Origin: Planctellipticum variicoloris
GTDB lineage: Bacteria > Planctomycetota > Planctomycetia > Planctomycetales > Planctomycetaceae
NCBI RefSeq assembly: GCF_030622045.1
Contig: NZ_CP130886.1
Location: forward strand, 3,609,557 to 3,673,556
Direction of reading: 5' to 3'
DNA: 64,000 nucleotides
Part shown: piece after piece, positions 9,035 to 17,570 of the stretch
How positions within the stretch are numbered: the stretch's first letter is position 1
Layout of the letters: each line of letters starts with the position of its first letter
Notes under the pieces: model-generated
What the model was told of the DNA's origin: nothing
The model's database searches: none
Seen by the model: the letters and a program-made list of their open reading frames with translations, nothing else
Translations under genes and position numbers: made by a program

Positions 9035-9569
9035 GGCGGCCTCCTGCCGCCAGGGCTCCCGCCCCGCGCCGCTCTGCGCGGCGGGCGTCGTCCACCGGCC
9101 CGGCTTCCTGCCGGTCCGCCGGCCGCCGCTGCGTCGCGGCCGCTTCGTGCGGCCACGCCGCCGGGCGGTTCGCGTCTTCTCGCCGGCCGGCCTCCCTGCC
9201 GGCCGGCCTGGCGGCCGTTATCAACTCCGCACTGCCGCGGCCGCTCCGCTGCGCGGCTCACTACGCCGGCAAAGCCGGCTCCGTACATCGTGGCCGCAAA
9301 GCCGGCCCGCAAGACCCCGCCTGACGGGCGGGGCGGGCATCGTGCCCGCTTCGTAAGGACGGGCCTCCTGCCCTTCGCGGCCTCCTGCCGACTGAGCGGG
9401 CGGCTTCCGGCCACCCACTGGCGAATTGTGACCTAAAATACTGCTGCGGGCCCTCCATTGTGGAGGCTCCGCAACAAGGGCCGCATCCCGCTGCTGCTTC
9501 GGGCTTGCACCCTTCGGGCGGCCGCGGACGGCCGTCCGAATTCCGCGGCGTCGTGCCGCGGAATTCGGA
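9035..9569. repeat. Array of short GC-rich hairpins with 3-6 nt loops
   Basis: At least ten different small perfect hairpins follow one another. Examples are 9035-9051, 9068-9082, 9100-9114, 9138-9154, 9182-9207 (10-bp stem), 9265-9279, 9315-9333, 9334-9348, 9361-9373 and 9452-9466. The array ends with a 15-bp stem at 9535-9569. The stems are all different; the loops are mostly CTCCT, TTCCT, TTCGT, TCTGC or similar. No protein gene is supported in this stretch. Confidence 0.7.
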
Positions 9570-9668
9570 TGCGGGCGCCCAAAGGCTCCCCCTTGTTGCT
9601 CCGCTCGTCGGCCGCTGTCCGCAGCACAGGGCGGCGGGCGGTTTCACTCGGTTCGAAAGGGTTTTCTC

Positions 9669-9875
9669 ATGGCCGGCACGCACATCGGTTCGTTGGAAAA
9701 GGCACTCGAACGGCTCGACGTCGCGTTTACGCAACTGCAGCGGATTCGCGAACTCATCGTCGGCTGGGAACGCAAGCAGGAGGTGTCGCACATCGTCACG
9801 AGCATCGAGCACCGCATCGGCGAAGCGGAGGAAGAGATCCGCGCTCGCATCGAACCGCCGTTCGACGCCGATTGA
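9669..9875 (+). CDS. Small coiled-coil protein of unknown function
   Basis: The 68-residue protein (starting MAGTHIGSLEKALERLDVAF) is charged and strongly helical, likely a short coiled coil. It sits between two hairpin clusters in the integrative element. No family is recognised. Its composition differs clearly from the chance frames around it, which supports a real gene. Confidence 0.55.
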   Translation: MAGTHIGSLEKALERLDVAFTQLQRIRELIVGWERKQEVSHIVTSIEHRIGEAEEEIRARIEPPFDAD

Positions 9876-10529
9876 CGTCTCGGCCGTCCGCAGCCTGGCC
9901 GCTCCGGCGGCCAGGCTGTTCTCCTCGTTCGCCACGCTCCCGCCGGCCGCCGGCTCAGCCGGCGAACGGCCCGCAGCCGGCTCCGCCGGCTCGCTCTCCC
10001 GCGCCGGATCCCGCGCGCCCAACCGCCCAGGCACGCCCCGCTCTGGCCGATCGGCCGGCGATCGACGCCCGCCCAGGGCGACCACGATCGCCACTCCAGC
10101 CGGCCCGTCTGCAACTCCGACCGCTCCCCGCCGGCCGCCGCTCGCGGATCCATGGCAACCGCCCCTGGCCGAAAGCCGGCCGCCCAGAATTGCGCCAGAC
10201 GGCCGGGAAGGGCTCCGCACGACCCAACCCCCGTCCTCCCGGACCAACGCGGCAGAGCGTCTCCCAGGCGTTCAGCCCCGCCGAATCCCTCCCCCGCCCG
10301 CCCCTCCGTGCCTTGGCGCCTGGGTTCCTGATGCCTGCGGCACCTAGTGCCTTAAGGCATCAGACATCTAGACATCGGCATCTTGCATCTTACGCCTTCC
10401 GCCTTGTATCTTCCGACTGGTGTCTGGGAAGACTGAAGGCGCGGGTTCGCACCCCCGCCCGCCGTCCAACCAGGCATACCTGGACCCCGGACGGTCCGGC
10501 GGTCCCCGCCTCGAACCCTCGTCAAGGAC
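9876..10529. other. Non-coding stretch with more GC-rich hairpins
   Basis: No convincing gene. Two more hairpins of the array type are clear: 9892-9917 (11-bp stem, loop TCCG) and 9975-9991 (7-bp stem, loop TCC). From about 10330 the composition changes to a lower-GC stretch with repeated CATCT/CTTC words before the next gene. Confidence 0.55.
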
Positions 10530-11264
10530 ATGACGATGCCAGAATTCACGTGGTCGAACCGACCATCGGAGCTGCCGCACTCCAACATCCCCATCCTCCG
10601 GGTGAAGCCAGGCTTCCCCATCCGCGGCACGATCCTCAGTCACGACATCCAGGGGGCCGAACTCCACTTCGGCGGCCGCTCGGTCCCCCACACCGACCCC
10701 TCCGACCTCTGCGACGGCTGCCAGCGCGGCCAGCCCAGGCGGTGGGAAGGCTACCTGGCCCTGTGGAGCCAGGGCAAAGGCTCGATCGGCGTCCTCGCCA
10801 TCCCGCCCGGAGCCGTCCCGCAGTTCGCCGCGTACCTCGAACTGCACGGCACGCTCCGCGGCGCCGTCCTGGTCGCCACCCGCGCCGGCAACAAACCCAA
10901 CGGCCGCATCGTCGCCGAAATCGCCCGCGGCGAACTCGCCATGAACCAGCTCCCGCGCGAGCCCGACGTCTGCCGCATCCTGGCCCACATCTGGGGCCTC
11001 GATCGCACGGAGGTCAGCCAACGCCGGTTCGTGATCGACGAATCGGCCTACCAGGAGATCGCCAGACGGGCGGAGGAACTCGACCTCCCTCCGCTGGCCG
11101 TCGAACCGGCTACCGCCGCCGGCGGCCCGACGACGGCCGAACAGCGGGCCGAGATGCAGCGCCGAATCGCTGAGCTCCGGCGCGAGATCCGCGGCCGCAG
11201 TCACGACCGCACTGCGGACCAGCCTGGCCGCTCCGAACCGGCAGCCGCCGGCCACGGCGACTGA
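10530..11264 (+). CDS. Protein of unknown function with a CxxC pair
   Basis: The 244-residue protein starts after an AAGGA ribosome-binding site. A compact N-terminal domain (about 1-170) contains the possible metal pair LCDGCQRG and the phrase GYLALWSQGKGSIGVLAIPP. A charged helical segment follows (about 190-225), then a low-complexity tail. I do not recognise the family. It is the last gene before the right boundary of the integrative element. Confidence 0.6.
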   Translation: MTMPEFTWSNRPSELPHSNIPILRVKPGFPIRGTILSHDIQGAELHFGGRSVPHTDPSDLCDGCQRGQPRRWEGYLALWSQGKGSIGVLAIPPGAVPQFAAYLELHGTLRGAVLVATRAGNKPNGRIVAEIARGELAMNQLPREPDVCRILAHIWGLDRTEVSQRRFVIDESAYQEIARRAEELDLPPLAVEPATAAGGPTTAEQRAEMQRRIAELRREIRGRSHDRTADQPGRSEPAAAGHGD

Positions 11265-11507
11265 GCCGGGAAAAACGCGATCCCTTCGTCTGGACAGGCC
11301 CCAGGCACGCGGCGACAATCCGTTTGTCGCGTGTGCTCGTGGTGTCCTACGCGAGCCGTTTCAACCGCGTGCGACTTCGGCGGGCAACTGCCGTTGGCGG
11401 TGCGAACCGCGACTCCGAGCCGGGGAAGGAGGCCCCGGTCTGTTGTGTTGCCGCAACCCCTCCTCAGAATCGAAAAACCGGGTTTTCCCGTTGGATTCTG
11501 CATGCGG

Positions 11508-11525
11508 AAAACAACATAACGGACA
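11508..11525. repeat. Right copy of 18-bp direct repeat (candidate attR core)
   Basis: AAAACAACATAACGGACA, identical to 7024-7041, lies between the last element gene and the accA terminator. The rest of 11265-11667 holds no gene. It contains a small hairpin near 11308-11326 and the palindrome near 11473-11486. Confidence 0.6.
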
Positions 11526-11587
11526 TTATCGGACGTTGCGTAGCGGCGGCAAAACGGGGCGACCGGCATCGAATCGCGGAAATGCCG

Positions 11588-11622
11588 CAAGGCTCGGGGC
11601 CGCCCTTCGGCCCCGAGCCTTG
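11588..11622 (-). terminator. accA terminator hairpin
   Basis: A 13-bp perfect stem (11588-11600 with 11610-11622) has a 9-nt loop. It lies 46 bp after the accA stop on the minus strand. There is no clear T-run. Confidence 0.6.
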
Positions 11623-11667
11623 CCTGGATTCCATTCTCGCAAACACGCTCGAAACGCATTCGCAAAG

Positions 11668-12651
11668 CTATGCGGGCGCGACTTCGCTGGCGCCGAGCTC
11701 TTCGAAGACGCCGATCTGGCGGAACTTCTGGTAGCGGCGATCGAGCAGCTCCCGCTCCGGCAGCGACGCCAGCGAGCGCAGGTTGCGGACGATCGTCGAC
11801 TTGAGCGTTGAGGCCATCACGCGCGGAGCCCGATGGGCGCCCCCGAGCGGCTCCGGAATCACTTCGTCCACAACGCCGAACTTCAGCAGATCTTTGCCGG
11901 TGAACTTCAGCGCCTTGGCGGCCTGGTCGGCGAACTTGCTGCTCTTCCACAAAATGCCGGCGCAGCCTTCGGGGCTGATGACCGAGTAGTAGGCGAACTG
12001 AAGCATCGAGACCGAATCGCCCATGCCGATGCCGAGCGCCCCTCCCGACCCCCCTTCTCCGATGACGACGCAGACGATGGGAGTCGGCAGCAGCATCATC
12101 TCGCGGAGATTCACCGCGATCGTGTAAGCCTGGCCGCGCTCTTCGGCCCCGATGCCGGGATAGGCGCCGGGCGTGTCGATCAGACAGACGATGGGGACGC
12201 CGTATTTGGCGGCCATCTCCATTTTCAGCAGCGCTTTGCGGTAGCCCTCCGGATGAGCGCAGCCGTAATAGCACTCGCTCCGCTCTTTGAGCGTCCGCCC
12301 TTTCTGCTGGCCGACGAGAAGCACTTTACGATCGTCGAGCCGGGCGAACCCGGTGATCAGCGCCCGGTCGTCGCCGAACGCGCGGTCGCCGTGAAGTTCG
12401 ACGAATTCGTCGCACATCAGGTCGATGTAGTCGCAGGTTTGCGGGCGTTCCTGATGACGGGCGACCTGGACCGTCTGCCAGGCGTCGAGATTGTCGAAGA
12501 TCTCCCGCTTCATCCGCTGGATTTCGGTCCGCATGTTGCGGATTGCGTCCAGCGTGTTGGAAGTGGGATTGGGCTGCGCCTCTAACTTCGCGAGCTGCTC
12601 TTCGAGCTCGTAAATGGGGCGTTCAAACGGCAACACGTACTGCGATTTCAT
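11668..12651 (-). CDS. accA: Acetyl-CoA carboxylase carboxyltransferase subunit alpha
   Basis: The 327-residue protein is a full-length AccA. It forms the alpha part of the carboxyltransferase that moves CO2 from carboxybiotin to acetyl-CoA, giving malonyl-CoA for fatty acid synthesis. Recognisable segments are the N-terminal helix (YELEEQLAKLEAQ), ELHGDRAFGDD, the oxyanion-hole region VCLIDTPGAYPGIGAEERGQ, and VIGEGGSGGALGIGMGD. The start is the Met of MKSQYVLPFE, the usual AccA N-terminus. The open frame extends nine codons further. accD is not in the window. Confidence 0.96.
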   Translation of the reverse strand: MKSQYVLPFERPIYELEEQLAKLEAQPNPTSNTLDAIRNMRTEIQRMKREIFDNLDAWQTVQVARHQERPQTCDYIDLMCDEFVELHGDRAFGDDRALITGFARLDDRKVLLVGQQKGRTLKERSECYYGCAHPEGYRKALLKMEMAAKYGVPIVCLIDTPGAYPGIGAEERGQAYTIAVNLREMMLLPTPIVCVVIGEGGSGGALGIGMGDSVSMLQFAYYSVISPEGCAGILWKSSKFADQAAKALKFTGKDLLKFGVVDEVIPEPLGGAHRAPRVMASTLKSTIVRNLRSLASLPERELLDRRYQKFRQIGVFEELGASEVAPA

Positions 12652-12744
12652 CGGACGAGTGCAATCCTGGAGTGGCATGCGAACCGTCAGCCGATTCCGC
12701 GGAGCGGCTCCACGGCGAACGGCGGTTCGCGATACTATCGCAGA

Positions 12745-14304
12745 TCACAGCACATCCGGCAATTCGGTCATAAACGGCAGATCCTCGTCCTCCGGGAGCG
12801 GCTGCTTGCGGGTTTCCCGGGCGGCAGCCGGTTGCGCCGGTTTCGGGGGGGCTGCGGGTCGGGGCGGAGGCGCCGGTGGAGCGGCCTGTCGCTGCGGCGC
12901 CGGTGCGGCCGGGCGGGCAGGCTGCGGTTGAGGCGTCGGTCGTGGCGGTTGCTGCGGCGCTGCGGGACGTGCAGCGGCTGGCGGCTGCGGAACCTGCGGG
13001 GCTTGTCCGGGAGGGGGCGCAAACTGGGGGCCAGGAGGGTAGCCGGGGGGCATCATTCCCGGCTGCGGCATTCCCGGAGCGCCCGGATAGCCTGGCTGCG
13101 GAAAACCCTGCGGGGGATACTGCTGTGGTGGATACTGTTGCGGGTAACCCTGCGGCGGCATGCCGGGATACATCTGCGGCATCATCGGCATCGGCTGCTG
13201 CGGGTATTGCTGCGGCGGAAACTGCTGCTGGGGTGCGGGGGCCGCCGGCGCAGGCTCCTTGGCCTTCAGGATCTTGGCCCGATCGGCGGCGCGACGTTTT
13301 TCCCGTGCGGCTTTCTGCTCCTGAAGCTCGACCGCGAACTCGGGGTTCTCCCGGACCAGGCGTTCGCGCTGGGCATCGAGACGGCTGTTGACGCCCCCCG
13401 ATTTCATCTGTTCCATCAGGTCCTCGGGCTTGTCTTCCACGACGACGCGTTTCTCTTCGACATCCTCTTTGAAAATGCGGATTCGGCGCAGTTCGCCGAG
13501 CAGTTCGCCCACATCCTTGTAACGGGCGTCGGGCTTCTTGCTGAGAAGCTTCAGCACGACGCGATCCATCTCCGCCGTGACATTGGGATTGAACTCGGAG
13601 GGAGCAGGGGCCTGCGCCGTCAGATGCTTCTGCAGCACGTCCTGCGGCGTGGATCCCTGAAAGGGGGTCTTGCCGACGAGAATCTCGAAGAACGTAATTC
13701 CCAGGCTGTAAAGGTCCGTCGCGGGAGTCGGGGCCTTGCGGCGGATCGTCTCCGGAGCGATGTAGGTGCGCGTGCCCTGAATGGTGCTGAACTGCTTCGA
13801 ACCGATCAGCTTGCCGAGACCGCTCATCTGGCGGACCGTCAGCGAGAAATCCACCAGGCGAACTTCTGCCGCGCGGTTCATCAGAATGTTGTCCGGTTTC
13901 AGATCGCGGTGAATCCAGCCCTTCTGATGAATGTGAGCCAGCGCGAGACAGACCTGCTCCATCAGCGGCTTGACGCGGGCGTGGACCGGAATGATGTCGA
14001 CTTTGATCTGCTGCTTGATGTTCGGAGCGCGGAAATACTCCATCAGCAGATAGGTCCAGTCGCGCGAGGACTGGTAGCGGTCGAACTTGACGATATTCGG
14101 GTGATCGAGCGTCTTGAAGACGGCGGCCTCGTGCTTGAGAATCGCCTTGCACTCTTTGTAATCGGGGACTTTGGAGTAGACGATCTTCATGGCCAGGTGG
14201 CGATTGGTCCCCTGCTCCGCCACTTCCCAGACCTGACTGGTGCCGCCGCTGCCGACGCAGGTCGTCAATTGAAAGCCATCAATTGTCAGATCGTCTTCCG
14301 ACAC
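12745..14304 (-). CDS. Serine/threonine protein kinase with Pro/Gln-rich tail
   Basis: The kinase domain spans about residues 1-280. It has a glycine-rich loop GSGGTSQV (18-25), catalytic Lys40, the catalytic loop HRDLKPDN (132-139) and an APE motif. The DFG motif reads DFS (152-154), an unusual change next to the Mg-binding Asp, which is kept. The C-terminal about 200 residues are rich in Pro, Gln and Ala, with YPPQQ-type repeats (about 360-420). They contain no transmembrane segment, so the protein is probably cytoplasmic. Large families of such kinases are typical of planctomycetes; substrates are unknown. It lies 93 bp upstream of accA on the same strand. Confidence 0.88.
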   Translation of the reverse strand: MSEDDLTIDGFQLTTCVGSGGTSQVWEVAEQGTNRHLAMKIVYSKVPDYKECKAILKHEAAVFKTLDHPNIVKFDRYQSSRDWTYLLMEYFRAPNIKQQIKVDIIPVHARVKPLMEQVCLALAHIHQKGWIHRDLKPDNILMNRAAEVRLVDFSLTVRQMSGLGKLIGSKQFSTIQGTRTYIAPETIRRKAPTPATDLYSLGITFFEILVGKTPFQGSTPQDVLQKHLTAQAPAPSEFNPNVTAEMDRVVLKLLSKKPDARYKDVGELLGELRRIRIFKEDVEEKRVVVEDKPEDLMEQMKSGGVNSRLDAQRERLVRENPEFAVELQEQKAAREKRRAADRAKILKAKEPAPAAPAPQQQFPPQQYPQQPMPMMPQMYPGMPPQGYPQQYPPQQYPPQGFPQPGYPGAPGMPQPGMMPPGYPPGPQFAPPPGQAPQVPQPPAAARPAAPQQPPRPTPQPQPARPAAPAPQRQAAPPAPPPRPAAPPKPAQPAAARETRKQPLPEDEDLPFMTELPDVL

Positions 14305-14703
14305 CGGATTCTCTCCACAGAGCTTCGGGCCTCCCGGAACCGGAGACCGACCTTACCGAGTATAGCGGAGAAACGGCCTGGATGTCGTCAGGAAAACTCA
14401 GAGGATTTCAGCGGTCAGACCGGTCCTGCAGAGGCCGGCTCCCGGAACGTTGATTTCCGGAATTTGCCGGATGAGAGGGATCGTCAACGCGGCCGCGAGT
14501 CACCGGCCGGCCGATCTCGACGCGGCATGCGCTGGTGATCGCGAACCGGGGTCGCGCCGCTGAATCGGAAGGAACGCAGGGCGGAGAGATCGTGGGTCGG
14601 GGGGGGGGAGGGCTTTGAGTCTGCAGGCTCTCGCCATCTCGCCGACGAGCGGTCCGCAGCCGCCGCCTGCCGAAACGTCAGATTCCGACTGCGCGGGACG
14701 GCG
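14305..14703. other. Intergenic region without recognisable content
   Basis: It separates the kinase and adaptor genes (both minus strand). No gene, repeat or clear terminator was seen. It contains a G-run near 14596-14606. Confidence 0.5.
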
Positions 14704-15852
14704 TCAAAAACCGCTGGTATTTCGGGCGGGATTCGACGGTTGAGGTGTGGTCCCCGGCGCAGTACCTCCCGCAGCGCCTGCCGTCGCGGCGACGCCAGCC
14801 GGCTTCAGTTGGAAGCCGTCTGCCAGGAGATGCGATGATTCGTAGATGATTTCGTCGCCTTCGAGGAACGGGCCGCTGACGAACGTCCGTGTCGGCCCCT
14901 GCCCTCCCAGCAACTGGACCGGAATGTCGCGGACGGTCGAAGCACGGACGATTTGCACTTTTCGCTGACCATCCGGCAGATTTCCGATCGCGGTTGAGGC
15001 CACCTGAATGACCGGCTGGCGAGGGATCATCGGCACGAAGACGGATTGCCCCGGCTGCAGCTTTCCGCCCGGATTCTCGACGACCAGGACCGCCGAAGCG
15101 ATGGAGTCGAACAGGTCGCGGAGCGGATTAAACCGTTCCGCCAGCGGGAGAATCGACTCGACTTTGGCATCGACTTCGGCGGAGTCGATGTTGATTTTCA
15201 GCGGCTGATCGACTTGCACCTCGCTCCGGCTGGCGGGAACTTCGACTTTCATGCGAGCCAGGTCGCCAAACTGAACGAGAGGGTCTCCCGCCCGGACAAA
15301 TTGACCTTCCGCCACCAGAACTCGCAGCACCTCACCGGCCTGCGGAGCGCGAATCGCGGTCTGGTCCAGATGGTACTGCGCCAGATCGAGATCGGCCTTG
15401 GCCGCTTCGACGCGGGCCTTGGCCAGTTCGGCCTGAGTTTCATCCTTGGGGGCGAGCTTCTGTTCCAGGGTCGCGGCTTTGTGCAACGCGGCGGCCCGCT
15501 GGTGGCGAAGGCGCGCTTCCGTATTGTCGAAACGGACCAGGTCGGCCTGGGAAATCAGCTTCTGTCCAGCCTTGGCGCTCACCTGGCGGACCAGGCCGTC
15601 ATGGGGCGCTGTGAGCGTGAATAACGTGTAGGGTTCGAGAATCAGAGGAACCCGATAGTCCTGCGGCGGGAGGATTCTGGGCGTCTCCCGTTTGACGACG
15701 ACCTGATCGCCGGCCACGGCCACAGGCGCAGCCGCCTTTGTGCCCGGTGCAGCGGGAGTCTGGGGGGCTTGAGCCAGCACCGGGCTCCCGGCCACCACCG
15801 ATCCTAAGAATCCCGCCGCCAAAGCCGGTTTGCACCACCGCATGCCAATCAT
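14704..15852 (-). CDS. Periplasmic adaptor (HlyD/RND membrane-fusion type) protein
   Basis: The 382-residue protein has a signal peptide (MIGMRWCKPALAAGFLGSVV). A split lipoyl/barrel-sandwich domain follows, with HDGLVRQVSAKAGQKLISQ in the first half and IRAPQAGEVLRVLVAEGQFV in the second. A helical hairpin lies between them (about 110-160), then beta-barrel segments. This is the build of adaptor proteins that link inner-membrane exporters to an outer channel. No transporter gene is adjacent, so its partner is unknown. The Gly/Pro/Thr-rich last 30 residues are probably disordered. Confidence 0.8.
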   Translation of the reverse strand: MIGMRWCKPALAAGFLGSVVAGSPVLAQAPQTPAAPGTKAAAPVAVAGDQVVVKRETPRILPPQDYRVPLILEPYTLFTLTAPHDGLVRQVSAKAGQKLISQADLVRFDNTEARLRHQRAAALHKAATLEQKLAPKDETQAELAKARVEAAKADLDLAQYHLDQTAIRAPQAGEVLRVLVAEGQFVRAGDPLVQFGDLARMKVEVPASRSEVQVDQPLKINIDSAEVDAKVESILPLAERFNPLRDLFDSIASAVLVVENPGGKLQPGQSVFVPMIPRQPVIQVASTAIGNLPDGQRKVQIVRASTVRDIPVQLLGGQGPTRTFVSGPFLEGDEIIYESSHLLADGFQLKPAGVAATAGAAGGTAPGTTPQPSNPARNTSGF

Positions 15853-16169
15853 GTCGAGCCTCGACTGGTGATTTTCGAATTGGAGAGTCGAACGGCGACC
15901 GCCGTCATGGCCTATTCCCTAAAACCAGCGTGTACGGTACGACCTGTTTCCCGAGATTGTCAACGGGCGCTGCCGGATGAAAGCAGCGAGACTCGGTCGT
16001 CGGGCCGCAGCGCGGCCCCGTCCCCTGCCCCGGCGGATGCCTGGCCTCAGACCACTGAACCGATGCATGCCGGCTGCGGGACGGGATTGACCCGGCGGGC
16101 CGGTTGGCGTAAATCAACCGGTTTCACGCCGGGGAAACGGTCCGGTCACCAGGGACGGTGCGTCACGCA
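15853..16169. other. Divergent intergenic region
   Basis: It lies between the adaptor gene (minus) and the permease gene (plus) and should carry both promoters. I could not identify a confident promoter pair or hairpin. Confidence 0.5.
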
Positions 16170-17348
16170 ATGCGGCTGCTTGAGCGGTATATCCTGTGGG
16201 AGCTGGTACGCGTTTTCAGCGTGCTGGTCACGATTTTCACGGTGCTGCTCGTCTTCGTCGGCGTGGTCGCGCAGGCGCGGCAGCACGGCCTGGGACTGGG
16301 TGAGATCATCCAGATCCTGCCGTACATTCCGCCGAGCCTGCTGCCCTACACCATTCCCGCGACGATGCTGCTGACGGTCTGCGTGGTCTACGGTCGAATG
16401 TCGGCCGACCGGGAAATCATCGCCGCGAAGTCGGCCGGCGTGCACGTCATTTCGCTGATCTGGCCATCCTATTTTCTGGGCGCCGTTCTGAGCGTCGGCA
16501 CCCTGTTTATGACCGACCAGATCATTCCGTGGTCGATGGGGAACATCGGGCGGGTCGTCCGGCTGGCGATGGAGAACCTTTTCCTCGACAAGCTGAGGAC
16601 CCAGTCGCAGGTCAATAATCGCAAGCTCGGAATTGCAATCACCGTGCTCGACGTGCGAAATCGCGTGCTGATCATGCCGACCTTCCGCTACTCGCCCAGC
16701 GGCAAGGAGACCTTCACCGCCCAGGCGGAAGAGGCCCGGTTGAGTTTTGACCTGAACCGGCAGGAAGTGGTCGTGCAGATGAAGAATGCGCGCATCAATG
16801 CTCCGGGGCGGATCTCGGGCTGGTTCGAGAACCACGAAGACCGATTCCCGTTGCCGATCGACCGGGCCGGGCTGCAGGTCCAGACCATGAGAATCCTGGA
16901 CATTCAGGGAAAGCTGCGAACGTCGGAGCTTTCGAGCGAACGACTGCGGGATGCGGACGCGATTGAAGCCGCGTTTGCTCTGGCGACCGGGGATTTCGAG
17001 CGGCTCGGCGGCAATTCGTTTGTGATGCGGTCCTACGAACACCAAGAAGGCGCCGGACAGATCCGCCGGATGAGAACCGAGGTCAACACTCGATTTGCGA
17101 TGGCGACGAGCTGCTTTTTCTTTGTGCTGGTCGGCAGTCCGTTCGCCATATTGATGGCCCGCAAGCAGTTTTTGACCAGCTTCCTGTTCTGCTTCCTGCC
17201 GATTCTGGTGATCTACTACCCCGTTGCCATGATGAGCCAGAATCTGTCGAAGACCGGGATGGTCGATCCCACCTGGGCAGTGTGGTCGGCGAATGCGCTG
17301 CTGCTGACTGCCGGCGGCATCTGCATCCGGCGCGTGTTGCAAAACTGA
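16170..17348 (+). CDS. LptF/LptG-family permease (YjgP/YjgQ)
   Basis: The protein of about 392 residues has the LptF/LptG fold. One N-terminal membrane helix begins ERYILWELVRVFSVLVTIF, two follow (about 45-120), then a large periplasmic beta-jellyroll domain (about 125-290) and three C-terminal helices ending IRRVLQN. LptF and LptG form the inner-membrane part of the LptB2FG exporter that extracts lipopolysaccharide, consistent with a diderm cell. The start chosen is the ATG at 16170. A GTG at 16158, 4 nt after an AGGGA, is an alternative giving four more residues. LptF and LptG cannot be told apart here. Confidence 0.85.
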   Translation: MRLLERYILWELVRVFSVLVTIFTVLLVFVGVVAQARQHGLGLGEIIQILPYIPPSLLPYTIPATMLLTVCVVYGRMSADREIIAAKSAGVHVISLIWPSYFLGAVLSVGTLFMTDQIIPWSMGNIGRVVRLAMENLFLDKLRTQSQVNNRKLGIAITVLDVRNRVLIMPTFRYSPSGKETFTAQAEEARLSFDLNRQEVVVQMKNARINAPGRISGWFENHEDRFPLPIDRAGLQVQTMRILDIQGKLRTSELSSERLRDADAIEAAFALATGDFERLGGNSFVMRSYEHQEGAGQIRRMRTEVNTRFAMATSCFFFVLVGSPFAILMARKQFLTSFLFCFLPILVIYYPVAMMSQNLSKTGMVDPTWAVWSANALLLTAGGICIRRVLQN

Positions 17349-17570
17349 AACGCGGCGGACCGCCAGGCTCCGGTGATCGCGGAAATTCAGACTCTGCCGC
17401 CGCCGCAAACCTGGTTCCTGCCGCAGAGACCGGATTGCCGGGGGCCGCGTCTTTCCGTGGCAGTGTCAAGCGATTATATTGAACGACCTGCCAGCAGCGC
17501 TGGGATCGTATCGGGGGAGACGTTGCTTCCGGAACGATCCGAGCCCCCCCTGCCCCGGAGTTTTCCGCCG

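Larger units (their letters stand above)
7024..11525. mobile_element. Putative 4.5-kb integrative element bounded by 18-bp direct repeats
   Basis: The 18-bp sequence AAAACAACATAACGGACA occurs at 7024-7041 and again, same orientation, at 11508-11525. Between the copies lie a tyrosine recombinase gene, several small genes without recognisable relatives, and a dense hairpin array. The outer neighbours are core genes (dtd, accA). This is the layout of an element integrated by site-specific recombination, with the repeats as attL and attR cores. Related AAAACCCGGGTTT-like palindromes lie near both ends (about 7429-7440 and 11473-11486) and could bind the recombinase. No mobility or conjugation gene is visible, so it would be a minimal or satellite element. 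Confidence 0.6.

Noticed and set aside
8691-9356. Long frames on both strands through the hairpin array
   Set aside because: They are Arg/Pro/Ala-rich and overlap on all frames. This is expected of random GC-rich DNA; no recognisable motif or ribosome-binding site supports them.
9000-10300. Hairpin array considered as a CRISPR
   Set aside because: The stems and loops are all different and there is no constant repeat with regular spacers, and no cas gene.
10430-10480. A sequence like a tRNA T-arm (GCGGGTTCGCACCCCCGC) before the gene at 10530
   Set aside because: The loop lacks the conserved A58 (TTCGCAC instead of TTCRANY) and no acceptor or anticodon arm can be formed, so it is not a tRNA or tRNA fragment.
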